Program-made: the position numbers and the translations under genes | In this document: positions 18,049 to 27,528 of the stretch, piece by piece | Layout: every line of letters begins with the position of its first letter | Position numbering within the stretch: the first letter of the stretch is position 1 | Source: Wolbachia pipientis | GTDB taxonomy: Bacteria > Pseudomonadota > Alphaproteobacteria > Rickettsiales > Anaplasmataceae | Reading direction: 5' to 3' | Length of the DNA stretch: 64,000 bases | NCBI RefSeq assembly: GCF_030373985.1 | Contig: NZ_JAUCRB010000003.1 | Span: forward strand, 140,173-204,172 | Notes under the pieces: generated by a model | What the model saw: the letters and a program-made list of their open reading frames with translations, nothing else | Database searches by the model: none | What the model was told of the DNA's origin: nothing

Positions 18049-18720
18049 TTAATCAATCACTTTTTTTGATTTTTCAGGTGTATCGATTGCATGACTAATC
18101 TCATCTTGTAAATCATCGTGATCATCTTTATCATCAGAATTTAGCACTTCAACCCTACTTTCTAATTCTAGCTTAATTATAGTATTGATTCTATCTATAT
18201 CATCAAGGAAACCTTGACATTCTTCATTACTATATTCCTCACCAGAGGCCTTTTTTTCGATAAATAGGTTTTTAAACCCTGCTAGATCAGACTTCTGATC
18301 GGTATTTAACACAATATTTCTTTCTATGAAGCTAAGATCTGATAGTAACAGACTAACCTCTAATAGGTCTTCACTTTTAATGTTTGCAAGATTATCAAGA
18401 TTGTCTAAAACGTAAAACACCTTAAGCTCTTCTTGTGCGATCTCATTGTCTTCTTTTTCAAATTCAAATGATAACCTTCCATCATCTACGAACTTCTCAT
18501 TAAGAGCTTTATTGAGCTTTGAAAGATTAATATCATCTTGTTTGGCATGATCCAGCAACAGGTCTACTCTTGCTCTACGCGCATTCAAAATATCATCGTA
18601 GTCATTTAACTTTATGTTACCGTCTTTACCTTGCTGCAATTTATAATAGCCAAGACCTTTGAAATTTTTTTTACTGGCTTCCATTGCCATTTTCATTCCT
18701 ATTTTTTTCTCTTGACTCAT
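18049..18720 (-). CDS. Acidic cytosolic protein at the end of the vir operon, unknown function
   Basis: A hydrophilic, mostly helical protein of 223 residues with many D, E and K, no signal peptide and no membrane span. I choose ATG 18720 (MSQEKKIGMKMAMEASKK) because an AGAGG ribosome site lies 8 bases before it; a GTG three codons earlier is possible. The start lies 50 bases inside the end of the last virB6 gene, so translation is probably coupled. The C-terminus is very acidic (NSDDKDDHDDLQDE) and ends with basic residues. I do not recognise the family. Its operon position suggests a role with, or delivery through, the secretion channel, but that is inference from context only. Confidence 0.75.
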   Translation of the reverse strand: MSQEKKIGMKMAMEASKKNFKGLGYYKLQQGKDGNIKLNDYDDILNARRARVDLLLDHAKQDDINLSKLNKALNEKFVDDGRLSFEFEKEDNEIAQEELKVFYVLDNLDNLANIKSEDLLEVSLLLSDLSFIERNIVLNTDQKSDLAGFKNLFIEKKASGEEYSNEECQGFLDDIDRINTIIKLELESRVEVLNSDDKDDHDDLQDEISHAIDTPEKSKKVID

Positions 18721-21700
18721 CCAGTACACCTCTTTTTATTGATTCATTTGACTGATCCTCGCCTTGTTTTGAACCTGGCAAACTGGGTTTTAACAATTCA
18801 CTTGATTGACCATTACCACCTTCTTCCTTGTGTTTTTCCGGCTTTCTTTTACGCCCGATAGTGTAGTCATGAAGTTTGTCCAAGAATTCTCGCCTATGCG
18901 ATTTTGCTCTATAGAGTAAGTTATGATTATAGCTATGCTTCCCTATAGAGTCAATGCCATGCTCCCAAGTAAACCTCATAGCATCTTTTATTGTATAGCC
19001 TAAATGTGATCCCACATATCCTTTGTAATAATCTAAATATCTACCAATTCTTCTGTGTGTAATATCCTCTTTATCAACTCCTAAAGCCTTATAAATTTTT
19101 TCCTCAAGTTTATCGACGTCATTTTTAGGTGATGTTGCAAATTTTGTTGCTTCAATAGTAGCACCTACAAATTTACGTGGCATATCAATAGTGTATTTCA
19201 ACACACCCCCAACTCGTGGTACTCTGCCCAGTAGATTAGCTGCACCTCCGGCTAATCTATCCGGTAAATGAGTAGCCCAACTGCCTAAAGACTCTAGTTT
19301 TCCACCAGCAAAATCTTGCCACTGCTGTTTGAATCCTTCCATTATAGCAACCAAAGGCGATGCTTCATACATTTTAGATATACTGTAAACACTGAATCCA
19401 CCACCAGCGATACTTGAGCCAATTTGTTGTACAAACTCGCGTAAGGAGAACATCAAAAACGAAAGCAAGAATAATACAAAGATTTCTCCTGCATTGATTA
19501 AGTAACCTCTTTGAATGTCTTTCACCCTTTGGTAATCGCTATTTTTTTGGTATTCTTCATTTATCATATAAAAATCCTGTAATTTGCAGCCTGCATTTTG
19601 TGTAATTATACCCTGCACTAAAGACCTTATCTCACTTTTTGAGTTTGGTCGAATAATGCCTTTTTTGTGGTCACCTATTATTTTCTCATAATTTTTGCAT
19701 TTTTCTTCATGTTGTTGAAGCTGACAATAACGCCTTTTTATCTCACCACCTATCTTTTTTTCTATATTGCTGATCAACAATAGGATATCAGCCTTTTCTG
19801 ACGCATGAGATAAACTGTTTGTTAAACGTACCAGATCCTTTAAATCACAATCTTTATTAACTACTACATCACTTTCTGCTATATAATGGTCTGCTGGATT
19901 TTCCTTAGTACCAGGAACTGGGTTAAAGAAAGGATAATCTATATAACGAAAACCTTTTTCAATGTAATCCGGTGGAAGAGGGATATATCCAGCACCACTA
20001 GTAAATTTTATTTTACCACTTTCTCTGCTTAGTCTTTCTATACCTTCTATGCTTTTGTCCATGTTCGGTGGGGAAGCTTCTCCGATAGTGTAAGGTACGA
20101 AAATTTGCCCTGGAGTCCAACCAAAGTACTGCTCATCAATGATGCAAAATCCGCCAAATACCCATTTTGGAGCACATAATCTTACTTCAAACCACTTATT
20201 GTAGCATACAGTGAAGCCTAGCTGTCTATAAAATGTATTCATTATAATTGCAGCCAACAATGATAGCAGGGTAAATATCATGATCGATTGCAAACAGAAA
20301 CTAATACAAAATTTTATCCAACCTTCAAATAGACTTTTCAGCGGTGAAAATAAAATAGAAATTAGAAACAGTGGCATTATAGCTATAAGAAAAGCTATTC
20401 CCACAAAACCTGAAAGGAATATTATGTAGGCATACAAACACAGCAGAAAATATAAGACGATTCCTATTAGGATTGCTGGTATCATAAGAATGCTTGCCCA
20501 CATCTGGTAATGTAAGAACGCCGCGAATTTTTTCCAAACAGAATAAGCAAAAAACTTATTGAACATGTTTTCTATGAAACTGAATAGTTCATCAGTATTT
20601 GAGTTAGGAGCAAAATTAGTAATTATACTTATCAATTGCTCAAGACCTTTGATGAATAAAACAAGAAAATGATCATAGAAAAATTTAAAACTTCCAGGAG
20701 ATATAAGCACTATTACTAGAGTGATTTTTATCATTCTGATGAGCATATCATGCTTAGTTTCTTTTATTATGCCAAAAAGATAAAGAAGTGATGAAATCAC
20801 TATAAATAGAACAAGCAAGGAACGAACAAAATTTTGAAAGCTCGTACTCTTTTCAGCTATGTTTTGAAACATAGCTTGTGCAGCTGCAGGATCATCACTG
20901 TCAAAGTGCTCTTTGCAGTTTTCATTAATCAATAATGCACATTTTAGATAGTTATAAACATAATCAAAAAATCCGAATTGGTTTGGTTGCTGCACTCCTC
21001 CTAGAAATTCAAAGGAATAACCGCCTATATTATTTAAGTAGTATCTATCTAATATTTTTACATATATTTTCCATCCCTTTTCTAGTTTTACAATATTACA
21101 ATTTCTGTTCTTTAATCTAGTACCATTTCTTTCTAAAGTGAAAAGCCCGCTTTCACCTTCCGCTGTGGAGTTGTAACCTAGATGTACAGTAGGGGATTGA
21201 GGATTGCGCATCGACTCCAGACTTTCATTAGGATCTGGTTCCATAATTTTTGCACCATCCTTATCTATAAGGGGCCTTCTAAATAAAAGGTAAGCACCAT
21301 GACCATTGGTGAACCAACATGGAACACCATGTGATACTGAATTTTCTACATTATCTTCATTAATGCTGTTGCAATTCACACTGCAGCTTGCACTAGAATC
21401 ACTTGAAAATTTTTGTGTACTAGATTTGTAATCATTACAAACTAGGTGGAAGTCAGGCAAACTATCATCGCCTTGTTTGCCTTCAAATTTGGTTGTATAT
21501 TTTAGCTGCTCCAGGTCCTGCAAGCTGTAGCTGCCTTTAGATTCCTTCTTGTTATTATTACTCCAAGATGTCCATGCACCACTAACTCGCACTACCAAAT
21601 TATCTCCATTAGTTTCTAATCCGGTATCCTTCCACTTCACTACCTGGTTAAGGTGAAAACCATTATTAAATTCTCCAGTATCAGGGTCAACAACTTTTCC

Positions 21701-21886
21701 ATCTCCTGGAATAAAAGCATCGTGATCGTCTGGAAAATGAGCGCTTACCGTAATAGGTTCAGGACCAAAATAGTCAGCAGATATACACCTTGGAAAAGGC
21801 ATATCGTTCTTATCGCAACCTGTTATCAGCGCATAAGCTGCAAGAAGTAGTAACCTAAACCAAAATTTGCCTAAGCGTAACTGCAT
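18671..21886 (-). CDS. virB6: VirB6-family T4SS protein, paralog 4 (1071 aa)
   Basis: VirB6/TrbL proteins are polytopic inner-membrane channel components of type IV secretion systems; classical VirB6 has about 300 residues, so this 1071-residue form is strongly extended, as is usual in Rickettsiales. The N-terminus is a lipoprotein signal (LLLLAAYALITGC, lipobox ITGC near residue 24). Residues about 25-330 are predicted extra-cytoplasmic and include VKWKDTGLETNGDNLVVRV and, near the end, ILDRYYLNNIGGYSFEF. The membrane core runs from about 355 to 590 with the VirB6 pattern of long hydrophobic spans. A second periplasmic or cytoplasmic domain (600-790) and one more span (LFLLSFLMFSL, near 815) follow. 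The tail (from about 985) is charged and low complexity. It lies 89 bases after the preceding paralog. Confidence 0.9.
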   Translation of the reverse strand: MQLRLGKFWFRLLLLAAYALITGCDKNDMPFPRCISADYFGPEPITVSAHFPDDHDAFIPGDGKVVDPDTGEFNNGFHLNQVVKWKDTGLETNGDNLVVRVSGAWTSWSNNNKKESKGSYSLQDLEQLKYTTKFEGKQGDDSLPDFHLVCNDYKSSTQKFSSDSSASCSVNCNSINEDNVENSVSHGVPCWFTNGHGAYLLFRRPLIDKDGAKIMEPDPNESLESMRNPQSPTVHLGYNSTAEGESGLFTLERNGTRLKNRNCNIVKLEKGWKIYVKILDRYYLNNIGGYSFEFLGGVQQPNQFGFFDYVYNYLKCALLINENCKEHFDSDDPAAAQAMFQNIAEKSTSFQNFVRSLLVLFIVISSLLYLFGIIKETKHDMLIRMIKITLVIVLISPGSFKFFYDHFLVLFIKGLEQLISIITNFAPNSNTDELFSFIENMFNKFFAYSVWKKFAAFLHYQMWASILMIPAILIGIVLYFLLCLYAYIIFLSGFVGIAFLIAIMPLFLISILFSPLKSLFEGWIKFCISFCLQSIMIFTLLSLLAAIIMNTFYRQLGFTVCYNKWFEVRLCAPKWVFGGFCIIDEQYFGWTPGQIFVPYTIGEASPPNMDKSIEGIERLSRESGKIKFTSGAGYIPLPPDYIEKGFRYIDYPFFNPVPGTKENPADHYIAESDVVVNKDCDLKDLVRLTNSLSHASEKADILLLISNIEKKIGGEIKRRYCQLQQHEEKCKNYEKIIGDHKKGIIRPNSKSEIRSLVQGIITQNAGCKLQDFYMINEEYQKNSDYQRVKDIQRGYLINAGEIFVLFLLSFLMFSLREFVQQIGSSIAGGGFSVYSISKMYEASPLVAIMEGFKQQWQDFAGGKLESLGSWATHLPDRLAGGAANLLGRVPRVGGVLKYTIDMPRKFVGATIEATKFATSPKNDVDKLEEKIYKALGVDKEDITHRRIGRYLDYYKGYVGSHLGYTIKDAMRFTWEHGIDSIGKHSYNHNLLYRAKSHRREFLDKLHDYTIGRKRKPEKHKEEGGNGQSSELLKPSLPGSKQGEDQSNESIKRGVLDESREKNRNENGNGSQ

Positions 21887-21975
21887 ATCTAAACTTTTTC
21901 CAAATACAGAAATAAATTTCTAAAACTTTACTCAAAATATCTTTTTAATTAATTACTCTATGATATCACTTATGC

Positions 21976-24900
21976 CTAACTCCTCCCTTTTTCTTCTTTA
22001 TTTCCAGCTTTAGAATCACCTCTTATTGTTTTACCAGAATCCTCTTTAGACTCTCCTTTTCCGTCTGATCGCGCTTTAAGCAATTTATCTTTAACTACTA
22101 TCTGATCTTTGTCTTTAGATCCCTTTTTTCCCTTTCCGTCTGATTGCTTTGGTGCTTTAGATTGTGTTGAAGGCAGTTTAGCCTCAATTGTTGTTCGACC
22201 TTTACTAATTTGTTGCTTGATATTCTGTATCATGCCTTGAGTTTCACTATCAAGACCAGCTGTTGATAGTATAGATTGTGATGCGCTACGGGCAACATTG
22301 CTAACACCGCTAGCAATTCCAAAACCAGCACTAAACATTGCTTGTGCCATAGTTTCTGATGCAGAAACAAAAACTTCCATTGCGCTAGCAATAATGAGGT
22401 ATATAAATGCCTGGATTAGATCTATAGGTAATGCTGCAAAGTGTCCACCAGTTTTCATTCCATCACTTAATGTAACATCAACACTAGTGCCAAGATTGTA
22501 TCCAAGAGGCAGTATTGATTTCATAAGACAGAGATCATATGACAAGAAATTTATACTAATCAAACATTGATAACATGCAGAGAAATTTGTGAGGTTATAT
22601 AAAACTGAATACATCAATTGATTTAAAATGGATAAAGATGAGAACAAAATGACTGGCTGCACTGCAACATGAGCTAGCGTTTTTACCCAGTTATCAAACA
22701 GGGATTTGGTCTGTTGAAATAGGATAAATACAATAAATAAAGGCGTTAACGACAGTAAAAACGCTACTAGAACAGTAGATATTATATATCTAAGTGTAGC
22801 GCTAATAATGCATTTCAAGAACATAAAACTAGCATGAAGTATTATCAAAAAAGCGATAAAACCAAAAGGGCCAGCGAGCATTAATGATAAAAACTTTAAC
22901 CAAGTTTCTCCTGTCAATAATGCCCCTGCTGTTAAGTCTAAGAATGCAAATTTTTCATCTCCCTCCCTTATATAGCCAGAAAAACTATCGACTAAATAAA
23001 TGCTACCATCCACGAAAAGTTTGGATAAAGTTGTACCAAAGAGTTCCCAGCTTCTATCACTAAAAGCAAAAGTTATAAATGCTATTTTCAACATTCTTAT
23101 AACAAAATCAAATTTACTGAGCTGTATTGTTCCAAGCATATAACCAACAACAGTAAATATAACGTATAGAGTAAGCAAAGCTCTTACTCCTTGAAGAAGA
23201 CCTCTTGCATATCCTTTGTATGAATCTTTAACGCTGTCCGCAATTACTTCTTCTTTTATAAAATTAAATGTCCTGTTTATAATTGATGAAATAAAATTAT
23301 TAATTTTTCTTTTTACAAATAAGGTTACACTATACTTATTGTTCTCATAATATTTGCCATCTGTGTCTGTAATGTCATCCTTCTTTACGTTACTTACATC
23401 GATACCGAAGTATATCTTCTTAGGTTCTCCATCATGAAAGTACTCTCCGTTTATTACATCTAATATGGTGTACTTGTCTTTTTTGTCTCTTACTCCCACT
23501 ACTTTGAAATCATTAGTTCCTACACCACGCAAATCTTTAGGTGGCTCATTACCTAGATATACATACAGCTTCTCACCATTGATGTATTCACATGATCTAG
23601 TTACTTTAACATGGTATCCGCCCCTATTAGCCCAATAGTGACCATAATCTGCGACAGCAAGCATCACACTACTACCAGACATTACATCTTTGTTTACTTC
23701 ATAATTATGATTTAATCTCAGAGAAAATTTTTCAAAATCATTATAATCTATTTGTGAGCATATATTATTCTCTTTTGCACCTTTATCATTTGGAAGACAT
23801 TGGGTACCTTTAGCAGTATCTTTCATATCATTACGCTCGCCTTCAGGAACACTTGCATCACCTTGATCGCTTACTTTTGCAACAAGAGCTTCAGCCCAGG
23901 AAATATCTTCTACTTCCTTTCCGGTGCTTGATGTAAAATCAATGAGATGCTTGTAATCTCCTTTATTTTTTTCAATCTCTTTAAGCTTATTTTCAACCTC
24001 CTTAAGGTAAGAATACATATCACACCTATTTCCTTTATCATACTTGTTATACCTTATAGAAGAGACACAGCTCCAGCTTCCTTGTTTACGCAAACCTGCC
24101 TTGTATATACCATTTTCAGTATAGCACACGTTTTGATAGTAACAGTTAAGCTCATAAGAGCTGTATTTCTTTATCTCATCAAGATCGCAATCCTTTCCTT
24201 TGCATAGTTGATCCAATCTTATTTTAATAGAGTCATAATCTTTCACATTATTAAAGTCGCAGTTTTTTCCATTGCACAATTTATTCAACCCTATTTTAGC
24301 CCGGCGCAAATCTAGTAACGTACCATTTAGCCACGGCTTTTCTGTTTGCTTGTCAATATATTCGACATTAAAATGCACTTTATTATCATATGGGGTGTAG
24401 CCGTTACCAACTAGTACTTCACCTTTCTGTACTTCTGTTTTATCCAGAGGTAAAAATTTTATTTTATTCCTCTTTCCATCCTTGCCCTTACAAAAAAATT
24501 CTTCTCCTTCTTTCTTGCTAACATTCAGTATTTCACTCACCAGCACTTTTTCATCTCCTTCTTGAGTCTTATAACAATTGTCATCAAAACTAATACCTTT
24601 TTCTTTTGGATTGTTGTAATCAATTATCATCTCTCTAGGAACTAAATTGAAGCTCAGCTTATCACCGGGGTTTACTTTAATCCCAGTATCAACATAACGT
24701 CTCCTACTATAGAATTCTCTGTTTCCAAAACCTTTACCTTCACATACTTCTTGTTCATCAAGACCAGAATTATTAATTAACTCGCTACTGTAATTTGGTA
24801 TTGAGCCATCAGCACAAAATACAGCAGGCACAAGTACTTTCCTTGGATTTTTACCCTCTTTAAGAGGGCAAAAATTTATTGACCCACCGAGAGTAAATTT

Positions 24901-25092
24901 GATTTTTTCACCTTTGCTAATTACTTGTCCAGAATCAACCCAATGAATCTTAACACCTTCGTCAGCTTCACGAACTGGAACATCCACATTAACGCTAGTA
25001 TTTCTACTCTGCAACCCAGGCTCAACACAATCCATATTACAACCGGTGATTGCTAGATATAGTATCAACAATAGTGATCTTTTACTTATCAT
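21976..25092 (-). CDS. virB6: VirB6-family T4SS protein, paralog 3 (1038 aa)
   Basis: A long VirB6 with a lipoprotein signal (LLLILYLAITGC). The roughly 600-residue N-terminal region contains two copies of a short pattern, IHWVDSGQVISKGEKI and RRYVDTGIKVNPGDKL, each starting a predicted beta-rich segment, and later LAVADYGHYWANRGGYHVKV. It is rich in cysteine pairs such as CNGKNCDF and CKGKDCDL, suggesting disulphides outside the cytoplasm. The membrane core lies between about 640 and 905 (for example LLTLYVIFTVVGYMLGTI and VLVAFLLSLTPLFIVFILF). The C-terminal tail (from about 950) is disordered, with K, S and G repeats (APKQSDGKGKKGSKDKD). Its ATG shares one base with the stop of the preceding gene, implying coupled translation. 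Confidence 0.9.
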   Translation of the reverse strand: MISKRSLLLILYLAITGCNMDCVEPGLQSRNTSVNVDVPVREADEGVKIHWVDSGQVISKGEKIKFTLGGSINFCPLKEGKNPRKVLVPAVFCADGSIPNYSSELINNSGLDEQEVCEGKGFGNREFYSRRRYVDTGIKVNPGDKLSFNLVPREMIIDYNNPKEKGISFDDNCYKTQEGDEKVLVSEILNVSKKEGEEFFCKGKDGKRNKIKFLPLDKTEVQKGEVLVGNGYTPYDNKVHFNVEYIDKQTEKPWLNGTLLDLRRAKIGLNKLCNGKNCDFNNVKDYDSIKIRLDQLCKGKDCDLDEIKKYSSYELNCYYQNVCYTENGIYKAGLRKQGSWSCVSSIRYNKYDKGNRCDMYSYLKEVENKLKEIEKNKGDYKHLIDFTSSTGKEVEDISWAEALVAKVSDQGDASVPEGERNDMKDTAKGTQCLPNDKGAKENNICSQIDYNDFEKFSLRLNHNYEVNKDVMSGSSVMLAVADYGHYWANRGGYHVKVTRSCEYINGEKLYVYLGNEPPKDLRGVGTNDFKVVGVRDKKDKYTILDVINGEYFHDGEPKKIYFGIDVSNVKKDDITDTDGKYYENNKYSVTLFVKRKINNFISSIINRTFNFIKEEVIADSVKDSYKGYARGLLQGVRALLTLYVIFTVVGYMLGTIQLSKFDFVIRMLKIAFITFAFSDRSWELFGTTLSKLFVDGSIYLVDSFSGYIREGDEKFAFLDLTAGALLTGETWLKFLSLMLAGPFGFIAFLIILHASFMFLKCIISATLRYIISTVLVAFLLSLTPLFIVFILFQQTKSLFDNWVKTLAHVAVQPVILFSSLSILNQLMYSVLYNLTNFSACYQCLISINFLSYDLCLMKSILPLGYNLGTSVDVTLSDGMKTGGHFAALPIDLIQAFIYLIIASAMEVFVSASETMAQAMFSAGFGIASGVSNVARSASQSILSTAGLDSETQGMIQNIKQQISKGRTTIEAKLPSTQSKAPKQSDGKGKKGSKDKDQIVVKDKLLKARSDGKGESKEDSGKTIRGDSKAGNKEEKGRS

Positions 25093-27482
25093 TATGAGCC
25101 ATCTCCTGCAAATGGTTGCTTAGGCAAGGCCCTTTGTGGTATTTGAGGTCTTTGGCTTGGTGCACCTGACTGTTGAGCAGCACCTCTTGCTCGTCTTTGA
25201 ACACTTTCCTTATCTAATCCTGCTATTCCCATCAAGCTTTGTTGATATTGCTTTCCAGGTTCGCTCATTACATAAACACCAAACAACGAGTCAGATATTG
25301 TCGAAGAAGCTTCAACTAAAGCTTTCATAGCGTGGCCCAAGATAACAAAAGACATCATAGCAGCAATATTAGGTGCATACTTGGAAACATACCCATAGAA
25401 GATACAAGGTTTAAAGATTTTTAGGTTGATACTAAGTATACACGTAGAGCAGACTTCAAAGTCAAATACTGAATATACTATATAATCCATAGCCTGACTT
25501 ACTAGCGATATGAAGATTAAAAGAACCACTGGGTGAATTGCAAATCTTGCCAAATTTTTGACCCAACTGTGAAACATTTGCCTAGTGTATGCAAACAGAA
25601 GGCAAGTAATAAAGATAGGCGTTAAAGAAAGCAACAACGCGACTATTGCTATGGACGTAATAAAAGAAAATAAGGCGTTAAAAATAGACAATACCACTAT
25701 TATTAAGCCCCAGGTAACTAGGCAAAAAGATACAATACCTAAAGGGCCAGAAAATATAAGAGATATTATTAATAGTACTGAATGCAGTGATAAGAATCTA
25801 TTCAATGGCAAATCGAAAAACTCAAAAACATTTGACGTCGTACCTCTGAAATTTGCTATTTCTATCAACTGTTTTGGAGTATTGATAAAAATAGAAAATG
25901 CGTTGTTATAAAAAAAGTCCCAGCTATTATCCCGCAACAGCTGGGTAATAATTCCTATCTTTACGCATATAATTAAAAACTCGTATATAGAAGTATGAGT
26001 TAAACCAAAAAAGTAATAAAGAGTATACAAGACTATATATAATGTCAGCAGCGATATTATTGTAGATCTGATGGTATTTGCCCTGCTCGATTTTATAAAA
26101 CTCTCGTAAAGAGACCTTACAGGGCTAGTATCAGAATGGATTGCACTTGGGTCCTTGTAGCTAGAGCCGAAAAACGCAGTTTTTACTTTTTCATCAAAAA
26201 AATTATATATCGCACTAAAAGTTTTCGTAGGTGGCTCTTTGGTCGTTAGGCTAATGCTAAACTGACCTTCATTTCCCTTATAATCACAGCCGTGATCTTT
26301 TACCCCGTAATATACGGTACCGCTCTTGTCTTTTAATTTTTCTTTTAAGCTTTCCATATATTGAGTATCATGAACTTTGCTAATGTCCACAGATATATCT
26401 TCTTGTTTTTCACCAGGCTTATGCTCAGGGAATGTGTCAGAAACACTTATATATAGACTATTTTCTAAGCTAGGGACCCTTGTTACTCTTATGTTGTAAC
26501 CTCCTTTACCGTTACTATCACCTAACTTGAAAGTTAACTCTGGCATTGGATGGTCATAATATACCTTATGATCACAATTGGTACATATACCGCCTCCTGA
26601 AATATGTTCGAAATCCTTATCCTCACCCTTCATACCAACAGTCAGTAGCGGAATATCAGTCTTTATCTGTTTTCCCTTTAAGAGATTACTAATAATTTTA
26701 GCATTAACAGACCTGTCGTTAGAACTAATTAAAGCATTGGCAATGGACTGAAATAGCTTATCCTCTATATTGTTATATTCAACATGCACACAATTTTCCA
26801 TCCTGTTATCAGAAGAAAATTTACATATACGTCCACAGAGTAAATTTAAAATGTGCGTATCTATTTTACTCGCTTTAATATCTGAAAGACTGCTACAGTC
26901 TATACTTTCTCCCAGTTTTACAGAGCTAATAATATTCTCAATCTCCTTTTTTTTCTCATCTTGATCTAACTTTGAAAAATTTTGATCCCAGTACTCTTTC
27001 CCATTCAACCATTTTGCATCTTTGCTTATTAAATATTTATTAGGACATATTTCACCCTGACATTCATTTTGATTTAAAACATGTGCAAAATATTCTTTCT
27101 CTTTATCACTGCACTTTTCATCAATCTTTACATACCTGATTTTTGTCTCATTCTCTTTATTTTTACACACTTTACTTCCAATAACACTAAAGCTTATCAA
27201 ATCACCTTTTTTAAGCGCAAATGGCAATGTAATAGAATTCCTCCCAGGTTGAACTGTAAAATCCACATGCTGCCCAGGACAAAAACTAACCTTACTAGGC
27301 ACTATATTAATCCCTGTTACTCTTACCTTATCCGAGATGTGAACACCAGAATCAACCCATTTCTGTTGTGTTGATACTACATCTAACTTTTCGCGTAAGT
27401 TTGATAAAGTTTCTGGCTTAATACAGTGATCCCCATAACCAGATAATAAAAAGAGTGTCACTATTAACAAAAACTTACGCAT
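25092..27482 (-). CDS. virB6: VirB6-family T4SS protein, paralog 2 (796 aa)
   Basis: This VirB6 has an N-terminal hydrophobic export signal, KFLLIVTLFLLSGYGDHC. The place where neighbours 3 and 4 have a lipobox Cys reads SGY here; the codon is TAT where TGT would restore LLSGC. The N-terminal half holds QKWVDSGVHISDKVRV and KLGDSNGKGGYNIRV, motifs shared with the other paralogs. The membrane core lies at about 475-745 (SLLTLYIVLYTLYYFFG, IAIVALLLSLTPIFITCLLF). The tail is rich in P, Q and R (PSQRPQIPQRALPKQPF), and so differs in composition from the other paralogs. It begins 46 bases after the preceding paralog's stop. Confidence 0.9.
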   Translation of the reverse strand: MRKFLLIVTLFLLSGYGDHCIKPETLSNLREKLDVVSTQQKWVDSGVHISDKVRVTGINIVPSKVSFCPGQHVDFTVQPGRNSITLPFALKKGDLISFSVIGSKVCKNKENETKIRYVKIDEKCSDKEKEYFAHVLNQNECQGEICPNKYLISKDAKWLNGKEYWDQNFSKLDQDEKKKEIENIISSVKLGESIDCSSLSDIKASKIDTHILNLLCGRICKFSSDNRMENCVHVEYNNIEDKLFQSIANALISSNDRSVNAKIISNLLKGKQIKTDIPLLTVGMKGEDKDFEHISGGGICTNCDHKVYYDHPMPELTFKLGDSNGKGGYNIRVTRVPSLENSLYISVSDTFPEHKPGEKQEDISVDISKVHDTQYMESLKEKLKDKSGTVYYGVKDHGCDYKGNEGQFSISLTTKEPPTKTFSAIYNFFDEKVKTAFFGSSYKDPSAIHSDTSPVRSLYESFIKSSRANTIRSTIISLLTLYIVLYTLYYFFGLTHTSIYEFLIICVKIGIITQLLRDNSWDFFYNNAFSIFINTPKQLIEIANFRGTTSNVFEFFDLPLNRFLSLHSVLLIISLIFSGPLGIVSFCLVTWGLIIVVLSIFNALFSFITSIAIVALLLSLTPIFITCLLFAYTRQMFHSWVKNLARFAIHPVVLLIFISLVSQAMDYIVYSVFDFEVCSTCILSINLKIFKPCIFYGYVSKYAPNIAAMMSFVILGHAMKALVEASSTISDSLFGVYVMSEPGKQYQQSLMGIAGLDKESVQRRARGAAQQSGAPSQRPQIPQRALPKQPFAGDGS

Positions 27483-27528
27483 AGCTTACTCAAGCTTTGG
27501 CAACTTAAACGTTTAGGCATTTGTTTGC

